Virus record (IMG/VR): IMGVR_UViG_3300021962_000068
Span: 1-64,000 of that record
DNA from: a virus
Direction: 5' to 3' (one strand)
DNA length: 64,000 nt
Under the pieces are notes generated by a model. That model worked only from the letters and a program-made list of their open reading frames with translations. It was not told the origin of the DNA and made no database searches. This document shows, one piece after another, positions 6,156-12,146 of this stretch; within the stretch, counting starts at the first letter, position 1; each line of letters begins with the position of its first letter. Position numbers and translations under genes: made by a program.

Positions 6156-6276
6156 AAAACCAAAAACAAAAGAAGAAACTAAAAAAGACAAGAAACCCGT
6201 AAAATCAGATTTTGACTTTTTTAAACTAAAAGCCAGAGCGCACGATGGTAAAGGCAATCTGGTATGGCGGGACTAA
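6145..6276 (+). CDS. Short lysine-rich protein (43 aa)
   Basis: A 44-codon frame starts at ATG 6145, inside the end of the preceding gene, and runs 13 bases into the next one. The first half is almost all Lys, Thr and Glu; the end is DFFKLKARAHDGKGNLVWRD. A natural overlap chain with both neighbours supports it. The function is unknown. Confidence 0.55.
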   Translation: MSSKKPKTKEETKKDKKPVKSDFDFFKLKARAHDGKGNLVWRD

Positions 6277-6530
6277 TTGAATACTACTTATTATTTTGTT
6301 TGACAACAACTATAGTGTTCTTAGGAACAGTTATTGTTCCCATAGTTAACAACCTATCAGAAATATACCCTAAACCAAAAGTTTTAAAACAAGGTAGTAA
6401 AACATTTCTAAAAATAATCTTAAGCGTGCTTATCTTTATCTTAGCACCAGTAATGTTTATTATCTACTTATTTCCAGGGTATTTAGAAAGATTCACTCAC
6501 AGAATCTTTGAAGAACTAAAGAAAGAATAA
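6264..6530 (+). CDS. Small membrane protein with two transmembrane segments (88 aa)
   Basis: There are two clear hydrophobic segments, about residues 7-29 (YYLLFCLTTTIVFLGTVIVPIV) and 49-70 (IILSVLIFILAPVMFIIYLF). A short basic loop (KPKVLKQGSK) separates them, and the tail is charged. Its early position makes a role in takeover or superinfection exclusion possible, but nothing specific shows this. Confidence 0.65.
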   Translation: MAGLIEYYLLFCLTTTIVFLGTVIVPIVNNLSEIYPKPKVLKQGSKTFLKIILSVLIFILAPVMFIIYLFPGYLERFTHRIFEELKKE

Positions 6531-6540
6531 AAATTTAAAC

Positions 6541-6569
6541 TTGAAAACTTATTGAAATTATTATATAAT
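6541..6569 (+). promoter_or_regulatory. Phage promoter (TTGAAA-17-TATAAT)
   Basis: TTGAAA at 6541-6546 and TATAAT at 6564-6569 are 17 bases apart, preceded by AAATTTAAAC. It drives the genes at 6594-7329 and probably the tmRNA behind them. Confidence 0.8.
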
Positions 6570-6593
6570 ATTTCTTTAATCGACGAGAAAACC

Positions 6594-6866
6594 ATGAAAA
6601 TCGTTACATTTGACTATACTGATCTTAAAGGCAATTCAAGCTATCGTGAACTAGCAGTAGAACTAGAACCCACTGACAAGTTTTGTGGGTACGATATCGG
6701 CGAACTTGATGATGAACAAGTTGCACACTTTGTTAACGAGTATGATGAGTTACGAGAAGTATTTAGACAAAATGTTTTTAATTTAGCCAATAAATATGAA
6801 CTAAAATATAAGTATCGTACTTTCTTTGAGAAAAGTATGGCTAATCTTATTATTGAGGATATTTAA
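6594..6866 (+). CDS. Hypothetical protein (90 aa)
   Basis: I do not recognise this acidic alpha/beta protein. The frame is open from 6552, but the promoter -10 box lies inside that part. The ATG at 6594, after GACGAGAAAACC, is the likely start. It contains a DELREVFRQNVFNLANKYELKYKYRTFFE helix-rich C-terminal half. Confidence 0.65.
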   Translation: MKIVTFDYTDLKGNSSYRELAVELEPTDKFCGYDIGELDDEQVAHFVNEYDELREVFRQNVFNLANKYELKYKYRTFFEKSMANLIIEDI

Positions 6867-6919
6867 GCGGTTCTACAGCGCACCTGTAGTAAAACACACA
6901 CAGCACAAAGGAAAAACAA

Positions 6920-7159
6920 ATGACAAAAAGCGCTTATGAGTTGCGGATGGAAATGCTTGAAATGAGCAAGAGCTATCTTGAAACTCAATATCAAACAAAC
7001 GTAGAATTTGCCAAAACTGTATTTGACACCGCTATTAAAGCAGGTCAAGCTAACGTACAAGAATGGCAAAAGTATGCTCCTAAAATGTATGACTTTAGCG
7101 ATGTAGTTAAAAAAGCTGAAGAACTTTATGGTTTTGTTAATCAAAAGGACAAATCATGA
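6920..7159 (+). CDS. Hypothetical helical protein (79 aa)
   Basis: The product is almost entirely amphipathic helix (AYELRMEMLEMSKSYLETQY, NVEFAKTVFDTAIKAGQANV) with a heptad-like pattern suggesting a coiled coil. Similar short helical proteins occur in many large phages near tRNA or early genes. The ribosome site AAAGGA lies 8 bases before the ATG. The stop overlaps the next start. Confidence 0.65.
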   Translation: MTKSAYELRMEMLEMSKSYLETQYQTNVEFAKTVFDTAIKAGQANVQEWQKYAPKMYDFSDVVKKAEELYGFVNQKDKS

Positions 7160-7329
7160 AAAAGTTTTTTAGCGTAATCAAAAGATTCTTTAACTGGTTG
7201 ATTAGGTCAATTGAAATTAGTCATCAGTCTAGAGTAGAACATTATATTAGAATGATGCAACCACGTAATGCTGCTGAAGCAGATTTTTATCTGCAACAGT
7301 TTATGCGTAGATCGGTGTCGCAGCGTTAA
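7156..7329 (+). CDS. Short basic protein with amphipathic N-terminus (57 aa)
   Basis: A 58-codon frame starts in an ATGA overlap with the preceding gene. The N-terminus MKKFFSVIKRFFNWLIRSIE is a strong basic amphipathic helix that could lie on the membrane. The rest is polar and ends RRSVSQR. It is the last protein gene before the tmRNA. The function is unknown. Confidence 0.55.
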   Translation: MKKFFSVIKRFFNWLIRSIEISHQSRVEHYIRMMQPRNAAEADFYLQQFMRRSVSQR

Positions 7330-7331
7330 TC

Positions 7332-7464
7332 TGTGAGTCGGGGAGAGGCCTCTGCTGTGCCTCTCAAAGGTTGCTGGCGAGGCTGGTGGCGGCAGCTATT
7401 ATGATTGTATGAAGCGAACAGAAAAGTATTTTGGACGCGGGTTCGACTCCCGCCTGGTCCACCA
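7332..7464 (+). ncRNA. ssrA: Acceptor piece of a circularly permuted two-piece tmRNA
   Basis: This piece carries the 3' half of the tRNA-like domain and lies upstream of the tag-coding piece. The T arm is GCGGG-TTCGACT-CCCGC (7437-7453). The 3' acceptor strand is CTGGTCC (7454-7460), followed by discriminator A and encoded CCA (7461-7464). TATTTTG (7427-7433) pairs with CAAAGTA (7515-7521) of the coding piece to form helix P2. Further 5' are a perfect hairpin with arms GAGAGGC and GCCTCTC (about 7344-7366) and a GCTGGCG/CGGCAGC stem, which may be the pseudoknot region. The 5' end is not fixed by the sequence. A 31-base spacer (7465-7495), able to fold back on itself, separates it from the coding piece and would be cut out. 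Confidence 0.88.
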
Positions 7465-7495
7465 TAAACAAATATGCAAAATGTTTCTTTATGAT

Positions 7496-7664
7496 GGGCC
7501 AGTCATGGTTTCGACAAAGTAAATAGTAAGCAAGTAGACAATCCGGCGGGCGATGCCGTACTAACGCAAAAAACCATAAATGCCAATGATGAGGTATTTG
7601 CTTTAGCTGCTTAAAGCTAAGCTGAGGATTTTATCCATGTTCCTTATTACCCAAACATGGATAC
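7496..7664 (+). ncRNA. ssrA: Tag-coding piece of the permuted tmRNA (tag ANDEVFALAA)
   Basis: The piece begins GGGCCAG (7496-7502). This pairs with CTGGTCC of the acceptor piece over 7 bp, with a G3-U70 wobble, the alanine identity signal. Then follows TCATGGTTTCGAC, the conserved tmRNA D-loop region, and the P2 strand CAAAGTA. CGGC...GCCG near 7543-7558 may be part of PK1. The tag frame opens at GCC 7582 after CATAAAT and reads A-N-D-E-V-F-A-L-A-A, stop TAA 7612-7614. It has the ALAA degradation ending and the ten-residue length of many proteobacterial tags. The stop lies in a short hairpin, as in known tmRNAs. A perfect 10-bp hairpin (7632-7641 with 7654-7663) closes the piece. The exact 3' end is not known. 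Confidence 0.9.
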
Positions 7665-7680
7665 ATATAAAAATTTACTC

Positions 7681-7709
7681 TTGCTGAGTTAATTTCTTTA
7701 TGAGATAAT
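7681..7709 (+). promoter_or_regulatory. Phage promoter with nearly leaderless downstream gene
   Basis: TTGCTG at 7681-7686 and GATAAT at 7704-7709 are 17 bases apart, with AAAAATTTACTC upstream. The expected transcription start (about 7716) is within a few bases of the ATG at 7719. Confidence 0.7.
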
Positions 7710-7718
7710 ATTATTTCT

Positions 7719-7982
7719 ATGACACGAACAATCAAAAAATTTAAGCATTGGGAGCAAACACTAATTTATAGTACGCTCGAAAAAGCAATGCAAGTCAAGT
7801 TAGGTATACACGATATGTGTTTTACTAACAAATCAAATCCTAAAGATTTACCTCCTAGTATAGTACCAACTGAAGTATTATATGATATTTGTTCATGTTA
7901 TGAGGCTCTATTTGAAAAATTGCTAAAAAACGATCTGCTTGAAGCAGGATACCCTAAATCAAACCCAACTAATAAACACTAA
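7719..7982 (+). CDS. Hypothetical protein (87 aa)
   Basis: I do not recognise this protein. It has a basic N-terminus (TRTIKKFKHWEQTLIYSTLEKAM), then a proline- and cysteine-containing middle (LYDICSCYEALFEKLL). No ribosome site precedes the ATG because the promoter -10 box ends only 10 bases before it, so the message is probably leaderless or nearly so. Confidence 0.65.
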   Translation: MTRTIKKFKHWEQTLIYSTLEKAMQVKLGIHDMCFTNKSNPKDLPPSIVPTEVLYDICSCYEALFEKLLKNDLLEAGYPKSNPTNKH

Positions 7983-7995
7983 GGATTAAATTTAA

Positions 7996-8358
7996 ATGGC
8001 CGCTTGGACTCCTGAACTAAAAGAACAAGTTAAACAAATGTATCTGGATGCTGACCCTACTCCGGAAACTTCAGTCGAAATTATTAAAAATATTGCTGAA
8101 GAACTAGAACAGTCACCCAATGGTGTACGTATGGTTCTAATTCAAGAGGGTGTATACGTTAAGAAAGAAGCTAGTAGCTCTAGCTCAAAAAGCTCTGCTA
8201 GTAAAGGCGAAGGCTCGAAACGAGTCAGCAAAGAAGCAGCTATCAGTGAATTGCGCGAACTAATCGAGCAGCGTGGCGCTCCCGTAGATAGCGAAATTCT
8301 TGATAAACTCACTGGCAAAGCAGCAGTATATCTTACCTCTGTTATCAAAGCAATTTAA
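7996..8358 (+). CDS. Putative DNA-binding protein (120 aa)
   Basis: The N-terminal 55 residues form a helix-turn-helix-like pattern: WTPELKEQVKQMYLDA, then IIKNIAEELEQSPNGVRMVLIQEGVYV. This is similar in layout to the repeats of the protein at 11335. A serine/lysine linker (residues 57-75) leads to a second helical domain (AISELRELIEQRGAPVDSEILDKLTGKAAVYLTSVIKAI). Binding to DNA, perhaps as an abundant organiser or regulator, is inference. A terminator follows directly. Confidence 0.6.
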   Translation: MAAWTPELKEQVKQMYLDADPTPETSVEIIKNIAEELEQSPNGVRMVLIQEGVYVKKEASSSSSKSSASKGEGSKRVSKEAAISELRELIEQRGAPVDSEILDKLTGKAAVYLTSVIKAI

Positions 8359-8364
8359 TCTCGT

Positions 8365-8390
8365 GGCAGCGAAAGCTGCCTTTATTTTTT
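8365..8390 (+). terminator. Intrinsic terminator with GAAA tetraloop
   Basis: GGCAGC (8365-8370) and GCTGCC (8375-8380) enclose GAAA and are followed by TTTATTTTTT. It sits between the genes ending at 8358 and starting at 8402. Confidence 0.85.
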
Positions 8391-8401
8391 GGTAGAATAG
8401 C

Positions 8402-9013
8402 ATGGCAACTAAACGTTCAAAACGAAGCGAAGAAGAAAAACTAACTCCTAGTAATATTGAATATGTTATCAGCCTGCTGGAGGCTGAGAAGCCTATTACT
8501 AAAAAAGATGCTTGTGCAATTTTAAACATTGCATACAATACCACGCGTTTAACCCAAATTATTACAAAATACAAAGAAGGTAAAGAACGTACAGCTAAAA
8601 AGCGTGCTGAAAAACGTGGTAAGCCCCTATCGCAAGACGAAGTAGTCTATATCATTCAAGAATATATTAGTGGTAGCACTATTGATAGTATTAGTAATAC
8701 TATTTATCGTGGAACTACTCTAATCAAACAAACCCTTGATAAATATAGTGTACCAGTTAGAGCGAGAACAACAGACTATTTTAAACCAGAACTTATTCCA
8801 GAAGATGCAGTAAGAGATAAGTTTGATATCGGTGAAATTGTCTATAGTGCCCGATACGATTCAACAGCTAAAATTGAAAGTGAACGTAAACAGGGCGATA
8901 CGTGGGTTTATGGTATTTGGCTGCTAGCCGAAAAATGGCAACAACGAGCATACCAGCCCGCAGAAGAATTAGCAAGCCTAGAACACTTACGGGAATTAGG
9001 TGTTCGAGTATGA
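8402..9013 (+). CDS. Putative helix-turn-helix DNA-binding protein (203 aa)
   Basis: Two helix-turn-helix-like stretches are visible. One is near residues 31-50 (ITKKDACAILNIAYNTTRLT), the other near 82-115 (VVYIIQEYISGSTIDSISNTIYRGTTLIKQTL), where the second resembles a recognition helix. The N-terminus is basic. The C-terminal third has a beta-rich pattern (DIGEIVYSARYDSTAKIESE...TWVYGIWLL). A phage transcription regulator is plausible, but no sigma-factor or repressor family is recognisable. It ends in an ATGA overlap with the DUF1289 gene. Confidence 0.6.
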   Translation: MATKRSKRSEEEKLTPSNIEYVISLLEAEKPITKKDACAILNIAYNTTRLTQIITKYKEGKERTAKKRAEKRGKPLSQDEVVYIIQEYISGSTIDSISNTIYRGTTLIKQTLDKYSVPVRARTTDYFKPELIPEDAVRDKFDIGEIVYSARYDSTAKIESERKQGDTWVYGIWLLAEKWQQRAYQPAEELASLEHLRELGVRV

Positions 9014-9195
9014 CAAAGATTAGTACTCCTTGTATTAATGTTTGCAAGATAGACCCTAAACTGCAACGGTGCAGTGGATGCTGGCGAACTACTAAACATA
9101 TCGAACAATGGTTAAGTTATACTGAAGCCGAAAGATTCGAGATTATGGAAGAAATAAAGATAGCTCAAACAGCATATGGGCGCAACGTCTTATAA
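9010..9195 (+). CDS. DUF1289 family protein (61 aa)
   Basis: The sequence matches the DUF1289 pattern closely: PCINVCKIDP near residues 7-16, CSGCWRTTKHIEQW near 21-34 and the helix SYTEAERFEIMEEI. Four cysteines in CxxxC...CxxC suggest metal binding. The family is widespread in proteobacteria and its function is not established. The ATG lies in the overlap with the preceding stop; a longer upstream frame exists, but this start gives the family's normal length. Confidence 0.8.
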   Translation: MTKISTPCINVCKIDPKLQRCSGCWRTTKHIEQWLSYTEAERFEIMEEIKIAQTAYGRNVL

Positions 9196-9205
9196 AGGAG
9201 ATTTT

Positions 9206-9505
9206 TTGGATTCAGATACCTTATACGAAAAAACTATATTTGAAAATCTTGAAAAAGGTTTTCAGTATCGTTTAACTGTTAACGAATTTAGAGACGTACA
9301 ATATATTCATATTAGAAAGTACTTTCTTAGCTATGAAGGAGAATTTGTTCCAACTAAAGAGGGAGCAGCAATTCCTGCTTCTATTCAAAATACATTTGCT
9401 TTACTAGATGGGCTAGTAGAGATTTGTAGTAAACAAGAGAGTCTGGATTCTATACTTGAGCATTTTGAGCATAAAATTGCTGACTTGCGTTCTAAGACTC
9501 AATAA
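9206..9505 (+). CDS. PC4-like ssDNA-binding / transcriptional coactivator domain protein (99 aa)
   Basis: The middle matches the PC4/p15 fold: FQYRLTVNEFRDVQYIHIRKYF then EGEFVPTKEGAAIPASIQNTFALLDGLVEI. Family members dimerise and bind single-stranded or melted DNA; some phages carry them as putative transcription or replication cofactors. I place the start at TTG 9206 because AAAGGAG (9194-9200) lies five bases before it. The ATG at 9176 is in frame but has no ribosome site and overlaps the DUF1289 gene by 20 bases. The last 20 residues (ILEHFEHKIADLRSKTQ) form a helix. Confidence 0.7.
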   Translation: MDSDTLYEKTIFENLEKGFQYRLTVNEFRDVQYIHIRKYFLSYEGEFVPTKEGAAIPASIQNTFALLDGLVEICSKQESLDSILEHFEHKIADLRSKTQ

Positions 9506-9513
9506 TATATAAT
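9485..9513 (+). promoter_or_regulatory. Phage promoter with nearly leaderless ligase gene
   Basis: TTGCGT at 9485-9490 and TATAAT at 9508-9513 are 17 bases apart, with GACTTG context. It overlaps the 3' end of the preceding gene. The -10 box ends nine bases before the ATG at 9523, so transcription starts almost at the start codon. Confidence 0.7.
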
Positions 9514-9522
9514 ATTTATATT

Positions 9523-10482
9523 ATGGATAATTTAATTGATTTTCTAAACCGAGCCGCAAGGCATTACTATAATGGCACACCTATTATTAGCGATGACCAA
9601 TTTGATGAATTGGCCAGATTAGCTAATTATAGTAATATTGGCGCTCGCCAACACGATGATGTTGATGTTCACTATAAGCGTATGTATAGCCTTCAAAAGT
9701 ACTATGAAGGTGAAAACAATCGCCCACTAGAAGGATACGTCAATCTAAGCATGACCCCAAAGCTGGACGGCGCAGCCGTCTCGGCATTATATGTAGAGGG
9801 AAAACTTACTCGTGTATTAACTCGCGGAGATGGTTTAGAAGGTAGATTAGTTACTGATAAGTTTCTAGCAACTAAACTCCTTCCTCATGTTGTTAAGGCT
9901 TGGCAAGATATTCCTGCTGTACAAGTTACTGGCGAAATTGCTGCTCCTAAGCACGTAGAAAATAGCCGCAACTATGCTGCAGGTGCACTAAACTTGGGCA
10001 GTACGGAAGAGTTTAAGTCTCGTGCGATTACTTTCTTTGCTTATGGTGTATACCCATATCTTAGCAATACATTTAGCGAAGATATGCAGCTGTTAACTAA
10101 ATATGGATTTAACACTGTTCAAGATAGTGGTCTAACAGATATTTATCCTACTGATGGTGTAGTATTCCGTGTTGATAACAACAAAGAGTTTGAAAGCCTA
10201 GGCTTTACAAGCAAACATCCTCGTGGCGCATATGCTCGCAAAGAGCGTGGCGAAGCTGTAGAAACCATACTCCTAGATGTTGAATGGAATGTTGGTAAAA
10301 CTGGTAAAGTAACTCCAACAGCTATTCTTGAGCCAGTTATGATTGGCGATAAACAAGTTAGTCGTGCAACACTAAACAATCCTGGCTTTATCGAAGCACT
10401 TGACCTTAGAATCGGGGATCGCGTTGCAGTTATCATGGGCGGCGAGATTATTCCTGTTATTACTCACAAGGTTGAGGGATAA
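9523..10482 (+). CDS. ligA: NAD+-dependent DNA ligase, N-terminal part (adenylation and OB domains)
   Basis: This is the catalytic half of a bacterial-type LigA. It has an NMN-binding Ia region (RAARHYYNGTPIISDDQFDEL, residues 10-30), then the nucleotidyl-transferase domain with the catalytic lysine K80 in KLDG and the LTRGDGLEG segment near 98-106. The OB fold (VEWNVGKTGKVTPTAILEPV...ATLNNP) fills residues 250-315. The frame ends right after the OB fold, where the zinc finger would follow in LigA. The zinc finger, HhH and BRCT parts are in the separate gene at 10581. LigA seals nicks using NAD+. The arrangement recalls the two-gene ligase of T5. Confidence 0.9.
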   Translation: MDNLIDFLNRAARHYYNGTPIISDDQFDELARLANYSNIGARQHDDVDVHYKRMYSLQKYYEGENNRPLEGYVNLSMTPKLDGAAVSALYVEGKLTRVLTRGDGLEGRLVTDKFLATKLLPHVVKAWQDIPAVQVTGEIAAPKHVENSRNYAAGALNLGSTEEFKSRAITFFAYGVYPYLSNTFSEDMQLLTKYGFNTVQDSGLTDIYPTDGVVFRVDNNKEFESLGFTSKHPRGAYARKERGEAVETILLDVEWNVGKTGKVTPTAILEPVMIGDKQVSRATLNNPGFIEALDLRIGDRVAVIMGGEIIPVITHKVEG

Positions 10483-10527
10483 AATTGTTAGATTAATTTT
10501 GCCCTTAGTAGCATGAAAAATTTAGAC

Positions 10528-10556
10528 TTGCTGGCAAGTAACAAATCCTGTATAAT
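10528..10556 (+). promoter_or_regulatory. Phage promoter between the two ligase genes
   Basis: TTGCTG at 10528-10533 and TATAAT at 10551-10556 are 17 bases apart, with AAAAATTTAGAC upstream. It gives the second ligase gene its own promoter. Confidence 0.8.
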
Positions 10557-10580
10557 TTAATTATTCAGTTGAGAAACATA

Positions 10581-11363
10581 ATGAAGATCGAAATTCCAAA
10601 AACTTGTCCTTGTTGTGACTATACCCTAGTATTCGTAAACGACCAACTTTTCTGTAAGAATGCCTCTTGCAGCGCACAATTAAATAAAAAGTTGGAGCAT
10701 TTTACAAAAACATTAGGAATCAAAGGATTCGGCCCTAAAACTGTTTCAAAGCTGAATCTAGCTGATATTACAGAAATCTTTTACCTAGATAAAGATCAAG
10801 TAGTAGAAGCCCTCGGCAGTGAAAAACTAGCAGACAAACTATTCATAGAAATAGAGAAAGCCAAGGGTGCAGACTTGGCAACAGTTATTGCAAGTTTTTC
10901 TATTCCACTAATCGGGAATACCGCTGCCTCTAAAGTTTCAAAAGTAATTAATCATATTAGTGAACTAACTTTAGACAAATGTAAGGAGGCTGGTTTGGGA
11001 GATAAAGCTGCATCTAATCTCTTAAACTGGTTTGATACGGAATATCCTGAACTGAAAGAATTTCTGCCTTTTTCCTTCAGTTCAGAATCAACATTTACCA
11101 GTGTAGATTCTGATCAAACAATTTGTATCACTGGTAAACTATCTAGTTTTAAAACCAAGTCAGAAGCAGCAGAAGCACTTACTGCCCTAGGCTTTAAAGT
11201 AACGGAGTCAGTAACTAAAACATTAAAATTCTTAGTAGACGAACAAGACAAAGATAGTACTAAACGTAAAAAAGCAGAACAATATAACATAACAATTATC
11301 ACTAACCTTAAAAATTTTTTGGAAGAAATTAAAGATGACAGAAAAGCAAAAGAAATGGTCTGA
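10581..11363 (+). CDS. ligB: NAD+-dependent DNA ligase, C-terminal part (Zn finger, HhH, BRCT)
   Basis: The N-terminus carries the LigA C4 zinc finger (CPCC at residues 9-12, then CKNASC near 25-30). This is followed by helix-hairpin-helix repeats (LGIKGFGPKTVSKL, FSIPLIGNTAASKV, EAGLGDKAASNLLNWF). From about residue 180 a BRCT domain follows (QTICITGKLSSFKTKSEAAEALTALGFKV). No adenylation domain is present. It should assemble with the 9523 product to form a complete enzyme and bind nicked DNA. I start it at ATG 10581, after GAGAAACATA. The end overlaps the next gene by 29 bases. Confidence 0.9.
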   Translation: MKIEIPKTCPCCDYTLVFVNDQLFCKNASCSAQLNKKLEHFTKTLGIKGFGPKTVSKLNLADITEIFYLDKDQVVEALGSEKLADKLFIEIEKAKGADLATVIASFSIPLIGNTAASKVSKVINHISELTLDKCKEAGLGDKAASNLLNWFDTEYPELKEFLPFSFSSESTFTSVDSDQTICITGKLSSFKTKSEAAEALTALGFKVTESVTKTLKFLVDEQDKDSTKRKKAEQYNITIITNLKNFLEEIKDDRKAKEMV

Positions 11364-12081
11364 TGAAGCAGTTGAAACCCTACTAAACGCTGTTGGTTCA
11401 GCTAATCCAGTAACTGTTGAGCGTGTTGAAAAAGCCGCTGTAGTCCTTGGAGTTAGCCCCCGTTCAGTAGCAGCTAAACTACGTCAACTAGACCGTGAAG
11501 TTGCATCTATGGCTAAAGAGAAAACCTCAGCCTTTACACCCGAAGAAGGTGAAAAGCTCGCCAAGTTCGTTAACAATAACGCTAATCAACTCACTTATAA
11601 AGAAATCGCAGAGCGTTTCCAGCAAGGAAAGTTCTCTGCAAAGCAGATTCAAGGCAAACTACTTGCCCTAGAACTAACTGGTCTAGTCAAGCCTGCTGAG
11701 AAAGTAGAAGCTGCTCGTAGTTATAGCGAAGCAGAAGAGCAGAAGTTTATTGCTCTAGTTGGTCAAGGCAAATTCATTGAAGATATTGCCGAAGCTCTTG
11801 GTAAGACAATTGCTTCAGTTCGTGGTAAAGCCCTATCGCTTACCCGTAGTGGCGAAATCGACAAGATTCCTGCTCAACGTGAATCTCATGCTAACAATCA
11901 GGTTGATCCTGTTGCAGCACTTGGTGACGGCATTGCACATATGACTGTTGCTGAGATCGCTAATGCAGTTGATAAAACTGAGCGTGGTATTAAGACACTT
12001 CTTACTCGTCGCGGTATTAAAGTTGCTGATTATGACGGCGCACAGAAGCGCGCTAAAGCAGAAGCTAAACTAGCTGCTTAA
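11335..12081 (+). CDS. Multi-repeat HTH (Myb/SANT-like) DNA-binding protein (248 aa)
   Basis: Four similar helix-rich units repeat. They begin near residues 7 (WSDEAVETLLNAV...ARSVAAKLRQL type), 66 (FTPEEGEKLAKFV...SAKQIQGKLLAL), 128 (YSEAEEQKFIALV...TIASVRGKALSL) and 192 (AALGDGIAHMTVAEI...TERGIKTLLTRRG). Each unit has an aromatic/acidic first helix and a basic third helix, as in Myb/SANT-type domains. Several DNA contacts are therefore likely. An abundant nucleoid-like or regulatory protein is plausible. A strong terminator follows, which isolates this gene from the replication block. Confidence 0.65.
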   Translation: MTEKQKKWSDEAVETLLNAVGSANPVTVERVEKAAVVLGVSPRSVAAKLRQLDREVASMAKEKTSAFTPEEGEKLAKFVNNNANQLTYKEIAERFQQGKFSAKQIQGKLLALELTGLVKPAEKVEAARSYSEAEEQKFIALVGQGKFIEDIAEALGKTIASVRGKALSLTRSGEIDKIPAQRESHANNQVDPVAALGDGIAHMTVAEIANAVDKTERGIKTLLTRRGIKVADYDGAQKRAKAEAKLAA

Positions 12082-12100
12082 TTAAGTATAGTTTTAAACC

Positions 12101-12135
12101 AAGGGATAGAGGTGAAAATCTCTATCCCTTTTTTC
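12101..12135 (+). terminator. Strong intrinsic terminator
   Basis: AAGGGATAGAG pairs with CTCTATCCCTT over 11 bp around an 8-base loop, followed by a T run. It ends the transcript of the DNA-binding protein at 11335. Confidence 0.9.
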
Positions 12136-12146
12136 ACTGAGGAACC

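Noticed and set aside
6863-7144. Open frame on the - strand under the early genes
   Set aside because: It is a shadow of the + strand genes at 6920-7329, with no ribosome site and unlikely composition.
7430-7464. An ordinary tRNA ending at 7464
   Set aside because: The matching 5' acceptor strand is not upstream but at 7496-7502, next to the tmRNA D-loop and tag; no D or anticodon arm exists upstream.
7567-7590. Tag frame beginning GCA at 7566 (A-K-N-H-K-C-Q)
   Set aside because: It stops early and lacks the ALAA ending; the other frame gives ANDEVFALAA at the expected distance.
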